Source: Cladorhizidae sp. MBARI D1340-BT2 (Eukaryota > Porifera > Demospongiae > Poecilosclerida > Cladorhizidae). Taken from it: 64,000 bases of DNA. Position numbers and translations under genes: made by a program. The stretch lies in assembly GCA_028752905.1 (NCBI GenBank), contig JAQNBH010000002.1:34014596-34078595 (forward strand), given 5' to 3'. Positions 1-11,289 of this stretch are shown here, piece after piece (positions within the stretch are counted from its first letter, which is position 1; each line of letters begins with the position of its first letter). The notes beneath the pieces were generated by a model that did not search any database, had not been told where the DNA came from, and saw only the letters and a list, made by a program, of their open reading frames with translations.

Positions 1-2326
1 ATTTCAAGTCGATGATTGAGAAGGGTATTATATATGTACCTGTGTACAGCTAGATGTTGCACACTATCCAATTTTAGATTCTGCCAAAACACATGATTTT
101 ATGCCATTTGTTTTAGGCTTGTAATGTACCAAGACGGGGACTAGTTGGTGTGTGTACAGATTGGAATACTTTTGTCCAGAGATGGCAGAATCATGTACAT
201 CTTGTCTAGTCATTGCTGAAGCGGTCTGGCTATCATTGAGGTGTATGTGCTTGAACAGGATCTCAACCTTCTTCCAGGCGCAATTCTGCTACAATTTGTG
301 GAGCAGAATGGCCATTTTATAGTCTAGCACATTGGCGTAAGTTATTGCATCATAAATTTTGTCACTTCAATGTATATAGGATGCCCAACTATATAAATGA
401 TAGTGAATAACTAGAGGTTGAATTTCCTCTTCTTAGAGGGTTGCATAAACAGTCATGGTTTCTTGCATAGCAGGGATTATTCCCCCCCCCCCCCCCCATT
501 TTCCCCATTTCCCCCATGAATTCCCCCCCCCCTCCCCCTTGGCATATATGTATACAGCCCTGCATAGGAATGGCCATTCAGGTAGCTATTCTTTACATGC
601 ATTCAGTTGTTGTACATACATGGAATTATTGACAATATATTTGGTTTTGCACTGCAGGAGTGAAGAACATCCTGAAGAAATCCACAAGCTCTTTTTCCAA
701 TGACTTTATTTATTCTTGCAGTTCCTGTAAAGGATTCAATAACAAAAATGTCGCAAATATCAGCTCATGTTATGTTTGTTATATATAATTATTATTTTAC
801 TAGAAAAATAATGCAGTGTGTTAGGTGAGAGAAAGTGAGGTGGAGAGAAAAGGAATCTATTTTTGTCTCACCAGAGGAACAATATTGCCAGCCATTGTTT
901 CCCTTCCTCTGCGCATCAAGGAAGCACTCCAACCTTCAGCTGCACCTTTTGGCACTCCTTCTAGCTCGATCCTTGGTTCTTATCCTCAGTCTTTCTTCTC
1001 TTCTCGTTCTCCGAGGAAAGCATCGCTCTTTTCTGATCGTTTTTACGTCTTCTTCCAACTTTGTTCATAGTTTCATGAAAACTGTATCTTAGCGGTATGT
1101 GATGGAGCATATCCTTATACTGATTATTAGTCCGTGTATTATAGGTCCACATAGTGTAGTGGATAATCTCTATATCATAAATCAAATATTACATATATAT
1201 TTTGAAAAATGTGATTATTGATGATTTCAATACCTTGGGCAATGGTCCCTGTAAACTTTCAAGCCTCAATTTTGTCATCAACTCTTGACCTAAGCGCCAC
1301 ACCTCAGTCTATTATTACTCGAGCCATTAATGTGCAACTTAACCTATCGCTGACTTGTTTTATTTCTCTATTCTACTCAACTTTGGTGGGTAAAGCAAGG
1401 TAATTGTATGGTCATTGCCTACTCATTGCTTGTAGCTTAGCAGCTATATAGCTATGTACCAGGAATTGAATCGTGTTCAGGCAGTTTATAGCTAGCTTGT
1501 TCTGGTGTCAATACTTAGCCAATTCTTGAAACCTGTGACGTTTCTGGCTCTGCCTATACTGTATTTCTCGCATTGCTTCCTTTTCCTTTTGACTCCATGG
1601 AAGAAGCTAAAGTAGTCAGACATTTTGAGGTCGATTAGAAGCAGTTGTTGGCATGACAACTCGAGTGTTTTTGTTGTTGTTGTTGTTGTTTGCTTACAGT
1701 GCATCGTAATAGCAAACCTATGGCAAACTTGAATGTAGCTCTGCAAACGCTCGACTGTACCTCTGAGTCCATTAGAGTGTTTTGTATGGATTTGTATAGT
1801 CACTTCATTTCAAGTGCATTTTGAATTTCGAAAATATTTGATTTCTACTGGGACTGTCGCATATAATTATATCACATGACAAGCCAGAGAATGAATGCAA
1901 GCTGGAGAAATTGACAGATGTGAGGGTAGAGCTGTGAAAGATACTGTCAAGCAAGTGACTCCCACAGCACACTAACTAGCTGTCTTGCTCCACAAGCTGG
2001 TTAACAAGTACTCGACGTAGAAGCTCTCTTGCTTCACAATCAACATTTCTGGAGACCTATTTTAATTTTATTTTTCAACTGAGAGTTCATTGACATGTCT
2101 TACACCATTCTCCTTCGAAGGCAAAAAAAATGAGGGAATTGAATAACAGCTGAACGGAAGATAAAAAATATATAAAAAATACATTTGCATACATGCATTA
2201 CTGTCCAATCATGATGGGTCCACACAAGTACATGAATACATCACTAGATAACGAGTTTGCTTTTCTTGGATTTTTTTAATTTATTAAAAAAAAAAATTTT
2301 AATAGCTGCTAGACAGCCAAGCACAG
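1..2326. other. Intergenic sequence without a recognised gene
   Basis: I see no coding similarity, splice-phased exon pair or transposon end here. Short open frames exist, but their composition follows simple sequence. A C-rich run at about 481-537 creates a proline-rich frame that I regard as spurious. A short GTT run lies near 1671-1690. Confidence 0.5.
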
Positions 2327-4299
2327 AAGACTTGTACATAGACTCAATAATAATACTGTCGAGAGGGATACACGTGTACATAGACTCAATAGTAATAATG
2401 TAGAGAGGGATACACGTGCACATAGACTCAATATAGTAATACTGTAGAGAGGGATGCACGTGTACATAGACTCAATAGTAATACTGTAGAGAGGGATACA
2501 CGTGTACATAGACTCAATAGTAATACTGTAGAGAGGGATACACGTGTACATAGACTCAATAGTAATACTGTAGAGAGGGATACATGTGTACATAGACTCA
2601 ATAGTAATACTGTAGAGAGGGATACATGTGTACATAGACTCAATAGTAATACTGTAGAGAGGGATACGTGTGTACATAGACTCAATAGTAATACTGTAGA
2701 GAGGGATGCACGTGTACATAGACTCAATAGTAATACTGTAGAGAGTGATACACGTGTACATAGACTCAATATAGTAATACTGTAGAGAGTGATACACGTG
2801 TACATAGACTCAATATAGTAATACTGTAGAGAGGGATACACGTGCACATAGACTCAATAGTAATACTGTAGAGAGGGATACATGTGTACATAGACTCAAT
2901 AGTAATACTGTAGAGAGGGATACACGTGTACATAGACTCAATAGTAATACTGTAGAGAGGGATACACGTGTACATAGACTCAATAGTAATACTGTAGAGA
3001 GGGATACACGTGTACATAGACTCAATAGTAATACTGTAGAGAGGGATACACGTGTACATAGACTCAATAGTAATACTGTAGAGAGGGATACACGTGTACA
3101 TAGACTCAATAGTAATACTGTAGAGAGGGATACATGTGTACATAGACTCAATAGTAATACTGTAGAGAGGGATACATGTGTACATAGACTCAATAGTAAT
3201 ACTGTAGAGAGGGATGCACGTGCACATAGACTCAATAGTAATACTGTAGAGAGGGATACATGTGTACATAGACTCAATAGTAATACTGTAGAGAGGGATA
3301 CATGTGTACATAGACTCAATAGTAATACTGTAGAGAGGGATACATGTGTACATAGACTCAATAGTAATACTGTAGAGAGGGATACACATGTACATAGACT
3401 CAATAGTAATACTGTAGAGAGGGATACACGTGTACATAGACTCAATAGTAATACTGTAGAGAGGGATACACGTGTACATAGACTCAATAGTAATACTGTA
3501 GAGAGGGATACACGTGTACATAGACTCAATAGTAATACTGTAGAGAGGGATGCACGTGTACATAGACTCAATAGTAATACTGTAGAGAGGGATACACGTG
3601 TACATAGACTCAATAGTAATACTGTAGAGAGGGATGCACGTGTACATAGACTCAATAGTAATACTGTAGAGAGGGATACACATGTACATAGACTCAATAT
3701 AGTAATACTGTAGAGAGGGATACACGTGTACATAGACTCAATAGTAATACTGTAGAGAGGGATACACATGTACATAGACTCAATAGTAATACTGTAGAGA
3801 GGGATACATGTGTACATAGACTCAATAGTAATACTGTAGAGAGGGATACACATGTACATAGACTCAATAGTAATACTGTAGAGAGGGATACACGTGTACA
3901 TAGACTCAATAGTAATACTGTAGAGAGGGATACACGTGTACATAGACTCAATAGTAATACTGTAGAGAGGGATACATGTGTACATAGACTCAATAGTAAT
4001 ACTGTAGAGAGGGATGCACGTGCACATAGACTCAATAGTAATACTGTAGAGAGGGATACACGTGTACATAGACTCAATATAGTAATACTGTAGAGAGGGA
4101 TACACATGTACATAGACTCAATAGTAATACTGTAGAGAGGGATGCACGTGCACATAGACTCAATAGTAATACTGTAGAGAGTGATACACGTGTACATAGA
4201 CTCAATAGTAATACTGTAGAGAGGGATACACGTGTACATAGACTCAATATAGTAATACTGTAGAGAGGGATACACGTGTACATAGACTCAATAGTAACA
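2327..4299. repeat. 42-bp minisatellite, roughly 46 units, with CACGTG in most units
   Basis: Tandem units read gatacacgtgtacatagact followed by caatagtaatactgtagagaggg (42 bp in all); several units are 44 bp because of an extra TA in the CAATATAG variant. Because 42 is divisible by three, long minus-strand frames run through the array and shift at the 44-bp units, so they are not genes. Each consensus unit carries one CpG, inside an E-box palindrome CACGTG. The common variants are CATGTG and CACATG. Confidence 0.97.
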
Positions 4300-6122
4300 A
4301 AAGTGGTCCATTTATCCAGCTGGCTAATATATCAGACTTTTATACAAATTGTTACTAGGTACATGTATAATATAACACATACAGTTATATGCACATGATG
4401 CATGTATAACTATGTATTAGGTCATGAAATTGAGTAGAGTGGTTTGTTTAATGGCTGTGGCTCCCCTAAGATCAACTAAATCAGCACACTTGTCTAGCAA
4501 AGAATGTGCTGCATGGTCAAATCCTTGTTCAGTAAAATAGCATTGTAGTCCAAGTATGTGAAGCTTTGTTTCTGCATGCGTAATCAGAGGAACAGGATCA
4601 ATCTCATTATCATTGTCATCATTATCACTTTGTTCAAGGCAAGGCCTTTTGGCAATAATACTCTCATCATTTGGAACGTTGCTTTCACTGTAACAATGTA
4701 ACTCAGCGTCTATGTTATTGTATTCTTCCCCATTGTTAATCTCTGGTATGTCAAAACTAAACTCCTCATCATTTTCATCCATCACACTAGGTGATAAAGT
4801 AAAGAAGCCAACTTTTCTTCGAAAACAGTTCTATGCCAGGGTCATATGCACAAGTTCTTTACGATAAAGAGTCTTCAAGTTTTTTATGATACCCTGATCC
4901 ATTGGTTGGATAAGTAAAGTGGTATTGGGTGGCAAAAACTCTAGTTGAATGTTCTTTAGTGTGCTTACATGAGGGTCTGCGGTACAATTGTCAACAAGCA
5001 AAAGGATCTTCCGATTTACTTTGGTAAGGTACGAGTCCCAAGCTGCAAGCCATTCAGTAAAGATTTGAGAGGTCATCCAAGCCTTCTTGTTAGCACAATA
5101 TGTGACAGGTAGATTATCCACATTAACATTTTTGAAATACCTTGGCCTAAGACTCTTACCTATGACAAGGAGTTTACATTTATCAGTTCCTGTCAGATTT
5201 GAACAGCAAAGAACTGTGATCCTTTCTTAGAACCACTTAATTTTTCATGACAATAGCAAAGTGAGCCATCAGAAGTGGCTCGGCAATATAGCCCAGTTTC
5301 ATCTGCATTATAGACATCATTAGGTCTATATTCTTCCAGTAACCCTGGTAGAATAGTGCCTCTCCACTCTTCAGCACATTTAATGTCTGCACTTCCCTTC
5401 TCTCCATGTGCCTAATTTGATGTCGTGCCTTCCGGTGTGAAAGCCAGCCTTCAGTGGCAACAAAATTAGGATGTCCTAACTTTTTGGCTAAATCCTCTGC
5501 CTTCTCATTAGGAATAGGCCCACTCAATTTCTGTCTCTTACTTGTCACAACCAAACCACTGATTAAGAGCAGTGTCTACCTCTGGTGGTTTACCTTTACG
5601 AAGGTGTTTCAACTTCTTTGCTGGCTTGTGACCATGACAGGAGACCTCACACCAACGTGGCCCAAGTTCTTCTTCCTTGTTGATTAGTCTACTTCTTGGG
5701 ATTTTAAAGCTTTCAGCAAGCTCCCTCTGACTTGAATTGGGAGTTGTTTTTTTAAATTTTGTCCAACACTTCAATGTTCTCTTGTAGTGAAAGTTTGTGT
5801 CTCTTGGCCATGAGCTAAGTAGCTTCTAGCAATTTAAATCTAAGCTGCTGCAACATTAGCCAGGTGGCTAATGATGCATTTACACATTCATTTACACATT
5901 CTCTACCATGACCTCTACAGGTGTAGAGGTTGTGTAGAGAGTGTGTAGAGAGTGTGTAAATGAATACACGTAACAACACATCAAAAGTGGCCCAAGTATC
6001 AGGAATTTTTTACCCATTTAGCCAGATTTTTTTGTATGTGTATATATACAAATGTTCTGTCCTGGGCTCAGTTATCAGGAATGTTCATTTATCCAGTGGT
6101 CCATTTAAGTGGAGTGCACTGG
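4300..6122 (-). mobile_element. Fossil Tigger/pogo-type DNA transposon
   Basis: The body encodes a broken pogo-type transposase on the minus strand. Read inward, the right end starts CCAGTGCACTCCACTTAAAT next to a TA at 6123-6124, as expected for a TA-targeting Tc1/mariner-pogo element. The left end is unclear. A related block (agtggtccattta) sits at about 4309, but in direct rather than inverted orientation, so the left terminus may be lost. Sequence just right of the element (about 6168-6182, tagactcaata) resembles the 42-bp minisatellite unit, suggesting insertion at the edge of that array. Confidence 0.8.
4417..5811 (-). pseudogene. Tigger/pogo-type transposase pseudogene
   Basis: The start codon at 5811-5809 opens MAKRHKLSLQENIEVLDK, a pogo-type N-terminal helix-turn-helix, and runs into a stop and frame change near 5765. 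A CENP-B-like region follows (5774-5300). The DDE superfamily-1 catalytic core is visible in pieces: first Asp in NADETGLY (near 5305), second in LLVDNCTAD (near 5000), third in QPMDQGII (near 4905). The C-terminal acidic tail (4785-4417) ends at a normal stop. At least three frameshifts or stops separate the pieces, so no functional enzyme can be made. The intact enzyme would cut and paste its own element at TA sites. The family call is firm; the exact Tigger subfamily is not known. Confidence 0.92.
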
Positions 6123-6124
6123 TA

Positions 6125-8310
6125 GCATGTGCATAGGCACAACATTAATAATAGTAGCACATGCCTAGACTCAATACCAATTACGGAGGCAATAGCCTAT
6201 GGAGACACTAACTAGTAGTAGGATGTGCAGCAGCTTAAAAATTAAGAATACAATCTCCTGTGTGTCTACACTAAACCCACGTATACAATATTCAGCAACG
6301 TGAACCCTTATGCTAAAATGTTCAGGAACCCCTTCCTTACCCTATTCAACCTGAATCCCCACATTAAGATATTCAGCAACATGAATCCCCTTACTTAGAT
6401 ATTCAGCAACTTGAACCCCACATTAAGATATTCAGCAACCTGAACCACCCTCCCCTCAGAAACAACAGAAGGAAGTGCTAGTCATACATGGTTGGCATGG
6501 CAACTCTATACAAGCGCACAGGCATCAATTTCACACCCTCCAAAAGATAACAAGGTCCTCCAGTGTGGTTACACGAATCTGTCTTTTCATTATAATATTA
6601 TAGTGCACAGGTACAACCCATCCACATTTTCAGTGGTCACCACTTGACCACAGCCAATTATTAGCGCTTTATGATAGCACTAGCCCTAGCCCTAGGTTTT
6701 CCTCTTGCCACAAGTAATTTGTGACAGTTTGTGAAGAACCACAACTATATCCGCTTTCTGGCCATAAAAAAGGACTAATCCCCTCATATCAGTTTGCTCA
6801 TTTTGTCATTTCTTTTTCTTTTCTAATTTTTCCTCGCACAAAAAAGACTGATTACTTGTCACCAGTTCAGGTGCTTGTAGGGGAAAGAGAATAACACATT
6901 CAACTCTTGCATGGCAGTCTCTTACCCTATATCACTTGTGCAAATGCAACACTAAAAATGGCTGTTATAAGTACACGAGCAATTGACAACAATGACATCT
7001 GCTCGTATTACAACCTCCAGCTTCTACTATTTTGAGTAGCACCTCATCTTAACTGGAAGAGAGGGTTTCGGTTAGTGTTGCCCAAATGCCCTAAGCTATA
7101 TCCATACTTGATGTCTCCACCAATAATTTAGCCGAGTAAGCAAATAGCACCGGTTTTGAAAGTTCAAAGGTTAAAGAAATACTCGCAGAGAATGATATAA
7201 CAAAGAATGCCATGGGAGCTGAACAAAAAGTGTTTGCACAGTAACCAGCTAAGCTTAGCAACCAACGTCGTGGTAATTGATGCTGGTGCAATATTGTGGG
7301 CCCTGAACTTTTGACCTCTGAACCACCAATGCTGTAATGAAAGGGTCTGGATGATAGCTTACACAGGGCATTAGGATCTTGGCAGATTGCCAGACATCAT
7401 AAAATGTCACATTCTACTTAGAAATTATCATTGTGAGTGGAACAGCATAATCAGCTAGAATTTGGATGGCCTCAAGTGCAACTAGAGCCTGCTTTTAGTT
7501 ATAAACAAATGAACTTGGCCACTGGAGAGAGGTCTTGTAGCCTTTGAAAGCTAGGCAGCAAGCCACTCCAACCTTAGCTAAAGTGTACTTACTTCCTAGA
7601 GGAATCACTCTTTAGGTTCATTGTGTATCTGGTAATCAATCACTAAGCACTAGGACCAAGTTAGGATGTAATTTATCCAATACTTGTGTATTATTGATCC
7701 CCTACCCGTCATATCCACATGCTACTTATAGAGAGGACTGGCTAATTTCACTAGTTGGCAGGCCTGGGGATGACTCGGTTAATGGACAAGCAAGTATTAG
7801 CTCTCGTAATAATTAAGTCATCATGTTATTGCCGGACCCTTCAAGGGGCTGATCATTTCTAGTGCATGCATGTCATGTGTGTACATAGTAGGCACAATTT
7901 TGAAGGGAAGTAACCATTTTTCAACAATGGACTAGGAGATAGTTCTGGTGCCAACATCGCTATTAACACACTATAGTATAATGCACACCTCCCAAATTCT
8001 ACAGAGACAGTTCAATGTCCACATTCATCCATGCTGTCACTACAAGATATAGGCACTCATAAAGCCTCACCTCGCAAGAAGTTATCTTCAGTATTCAGAT
8101 GCTGTACGCTGTACGCAAGAGGAACTCGAAGAAAGTGATGTAGATGTGGGAAGCATAGCTATATGTAGGAATGAAATGTAATACTAGAATTGTAATGCGC
8201 ACTTAGCCAAGGTATTGGTTTATGATGCGAGAAAACCAGCTCCTGCTTAGCACTCTGAATGTATACGCTAGTGCGAAAAAGTGTGTGGCACAGGAAGCCT
8301 AGGAATTATC
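6125..8310. other. Intergenic sequence without a recognised gene
   Basis: No coding similarity seen. Around 6290-6450 there is a degenerate repetition of phrases such as ttcagcaacctgaacc and cattaagatattcagcaa, apparently an old short tandem repeat. The 66-codon minus-strand frame near 7091-7291 shows no family features. Confidence 0.45.
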
Positions 8311-8692
8311 ATCTGTAGGTACCCCTTCCAGTCTGGAACCATCTAGTCTTTTTCGTTCTGACAGAAAAAGGCCTGATGGGGTAACCATGGTTCCATGCAA
8401 GCAACCGGTGTGGGATGCGACCTGTCCAGATACATTCCAGTCATATTGGGGTGCAGCAGTGAGCTGTACTGGAGGTGTGGCTGCTACAGCTGAGGAGAAG
8501 ACAGTGGCCAAGTATGCCAGTCGAGATCCGTGCCGCTTTTTTGTGCCCATGGCCATTGAGTCTTTGGGGGTCATCGGGGTAAGGTCAATGGCTTTCCTGA
8601 AGGACCTCATCGGCATCTCTTGGTGGCAGTCCAGAGGGGGAATGCCTTATCAGTACATGTATTGGGGTCGGTCGGGAGTCACTCTGAGTTGA
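8311..8692 (+). pseudogene. LINE ORF2 C-terminal tail (decayed)
   Basis: Translation gives LEPSSLFRSDRKRPDGVTMV followed by WDATCPDTFQ, then AKYASRDPCRFFVPMAIESLGVIG and FLKDL. This order (RSDGKRPDGV, WDATCPDT, KYxxL, FxPxAxExxG) is the conserved region downstream of the reverse transcriptase in a common class of animal non-LTR retrotransposons. The upstream reverse transcriptase and endonuclease parts are absent, as expected for a 5'-truncated copy. A related, slightly more upstream part of the same protein type appears at 42612-42938. Recognition is by motif order from memory; the clade is not assigned. Confidence 0.75.
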
Positions 8693-8700
8693 ATTTGTCA

Positions 8701-8964
8701 TTAGCTTTTTATGCATATATATTTATTACTTATCTTGAAAGTGGTGAGTGAATGGGTCTCTAGAGCTTCTTGAGGTAACTTGTTCCACAAGGTGACAGAG
8801 CCAGGTACAAAAGAAAATTTGAATGCCTGCATCTTAGCATGTGGTTGATTCAACAGTGGTATCAGACCTGGGTTATTCTGCCTGTTCAGTTTGGTAATGG
8901 AGGAAATAGCAGCTGGCCTGTCATGATTTTGAATACCATACATAACTTCAGATATATTCTGCAA
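8701..8964 (-). pseudogene. Non-LTR reverse transcriptase C-terminal fragment
   Basis: The 87-codon frame includes ISSITKLNRQNNPGLIPLLN and FSFVPGSVTLWNKLPQEALE, matching the typical end of a LINE reverse transcriptase (aromatic residues followed by LWNxLPxxxxxxxSLxxFK). It is oriented opposite to the neighbouring LINE tail at 8311-8692, so the two are separate insertions that abut. Nothing upstream of it on the minus strand is recognisable as the rest of the enzyme. Confidence 0.7.
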
Positions 8965-9570
8965 TTCTCAAGAGATGGGCTTCCCATTTAGGTCCTGATA
9001 GTTGCAGTTGAACACAGCAGGCACTAACCGAACCCCTCTCTCCCAGTTAGGAGGATGTGCTACTAAAGATAGAAGCTGATGGTTGTATAGAGTTCGTGGC
9101 AATTCCATTGCATGAGTTGTTGTCCATGTGTTATAAACAACCATTTTTACTGTTCTGCTTTTATTGTTTAACCAAAACTGAAATTGGGTAAAGGGTTTGC
9201 ATGGAAGTGTTGAGTGGTGTTTTCTTTCCCTTATAAACACCTTAACTGGTGCCAAATGATCATCATTTCTTGTATATATGAGGAAAAATAAAAATAATAG
9301 AGAAGATAAAATGAGCAAGAAGATGGTATATGAGTGGATTTAGTCTTTTGTTATGTGACAGGCCAGAAAGCAGATATGGTTATGGCTATATAACCACTCT
9401 TCACTTAAATCACGAAGTGTTGGCACTAATTAGTGATGTGGTCAAGTCATGGCCACTGAAAATGTGGATGGGTGCATCTATGCACTAATGAAACCACTCA
9501 TTCCTGTAAACACACTTGTACTTCCAGCTCATTAGCACTTTCCAATCAGGAGCCACCTTCAGGAAAGTAC
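8965..9570. other. Unassigned stretch between transposon relics
   Basis: A minus-strand frame of 116 codons (9318-8968) is open but has no domain I recognise; it may be an older part of the LINE fragment next to it. Nothing else is supported. Confidence 0.3.
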
Positions 9571-10105
9571 AGTAACACCTTCGCATGTTCGAACCTCGAT
9601 TATCCAAACATTCATTATCTAACTCTGTAAATAATACAACATGGTAATGATGCTACCATGAAAATTTAGTTCGGTGGTGCTAGCTAGTGATTTGTATGCA
9701 AAAGCCAAATTAGTTGGTTATGGCTAGCAAAAAGAAGAGCATAGTTTTGTCTATTGAGTGGAAGTTAGCTATTCTTGAGAGTATGGCATTGGAAAAGCAA
9801 AGATAACAGAGATCGAAAAGCATGACGCCAAAGTTTGAGAGTTTGCAAGCACCCTTGATCGTTATGGGATGAGTTCAAGTCCTAATGCTACTCTTCCTAG
9901 ATCAGGCAATAGGTGACCAGCTTGAAAATGCTCTTTATCTCTTGTTTGTTCAGATAACGAGGTAACAGCCATTTGCTAAAAGAGAAGGCAGCAGAATACA
10001 TGAAAGTTACATGAATGAGAATAAGAAGCATCATCATTTTCTGGCAGTAAGCTGGCTACTGATGATGAGAGATAGACTACCAAGTATTGCAAGCCATATG
10101 TTTTG
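9571..10105 (+). mobile_element. Fossil pogo-type element with transposase N-terminus
   Basis: The left end reads cagtaacaccttcgcatgtt then cgaacctcgattatccaaac, a CAGT-starting terminus typical of pogo/Tigger elements. About 110 bp inside, an ATG at 9722 opens MASKKKSIVLSIEWKLAILE, the pogo-type N-terminal DNA-binding helix, which soon meets a stop. Further codons (LENALYLLFVQ, then a HLLKEKAAEYM-like stretch in another frame) match the CENP-B-type second helix. The catalytic domain is missing and the right end was not found, so this is a truncated relic distinct from the one at 4300-6122. Confidence 0.7.
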
Positions 10106-11289
10106 AATCCTCAGAGACATCATTGATGGTACTTAAAGGAGTGAGACTTCTGGCAAACAACTCTTGGATTTTTAAATCAACAATTTCCTATATGTACAAA
10201 ACACATCACTATGGGGATGGATGTGTGTAAGACTCCATGGCACCTACTAAGGATACAACTACTTCTCTTCCTAGCACCAGGAAGTAAGCTGCTCAAATCC
10301 AAAGCCCTGCAGACAAAAGTCATTAATGATATTAGTAATTTTCCAAACACTGCAAGCCAGTATTTTAATGATGTGTGTTATCTTTAATTGCATAAATATT
10401 TTTACTACCATATTCTATAGGACAAATATATGAAATATTGCCTACATATCCTTTATGTCGATCTTCACTAGCAAACTGCTTGCCTCAAACGTCGCTAATG
10501 TAGTTTGTTGGTAATGCCACCACATTGCATAGTTTAATAGATATCGTCAGGAATGTGAAAAGCATAATTATGTGCATGTATATGCCATGGCTGACAATTG
10601 CAAGAAGGATATTAAAAGAAAGCCACCTAAAACCATCTTCTAGACTAACTGGAAGCCATCGTCCCCCCAAAACTGTTGTTAATGTCAGCCATTATTGTTT
10701 AGGTATGTACTTGCATGCACTTTTCACATCCATGACAAAAGCACACCAATAATGCAACATGGCAACATTACCAACAAACTCTGCTGTTGGACCTAACCTA
10801 ATGCTAACAGTTGGCTAGTGTGGTGCCTCTAGCCTTACTCTATTAGAAATAATCCACAGTTGTAGAAATGGCAAGATATACACAGAACATTGTCATCTTT
10901 GATTGGTTCTGACAATTCCCCCCCCCCCCCCCCCCCCCTTTTGATAGGTAGCTATAGAGACATTGGGAGAGTAATATTATTCACTAAAATGGCCGGGGAG
11001 AGTGGGGGGGGGAGGGGCATTCTCATTTATTGCTCTTCGGCTAGGTATTTTATTCTTTCTCCGGGCAACCCCGGGAACCTTTGCTAATATTTTACGCATA
11101 TATATATAGATAATATAACTATCTTATATGCAGTACCTCTGTAATAGGCATGACCACATATCCTACTTCTCTCACTCTTCGCTCCCAACTCACCTGCTAA
11201 CTATTTGAAATATTATCATGACTAAATCAGATTTACCTTCTGTAATATTATCCTGTATAGGTATACAACATAACACATCGTGTTGGCAG
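10106..11289. other. Intergenic sequence with a long poly-C run
   Basis: No gene recognised. A run of about 20 C residues at about 10918-10938 and a G-rich stretch near 11000-11016 are the only notable features; frames across them are compositional artefacts. Confidence 0.4.

Noticed and set aside
455..703. Proline-rich 82-codon frame
   Set aside because: It is created by C homopolymers and has no flanking coding signal.
2244..4283. Long minus-strand open frames of up to 431 codons with repeated YTCIPLYSITIES
   Set aside because: They are produced by a 42-bp tandem repeat with no stop in two frames; they switch register at every 44-bp unit and have no start context or domain.
2327..4299. 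CRISPR array
   Set aside because: The units are contiguous tandem repeats without unique spacers; the same holds for the 20-, 27-, 32- and 52-bp arrays, and the host is a eukaryote.
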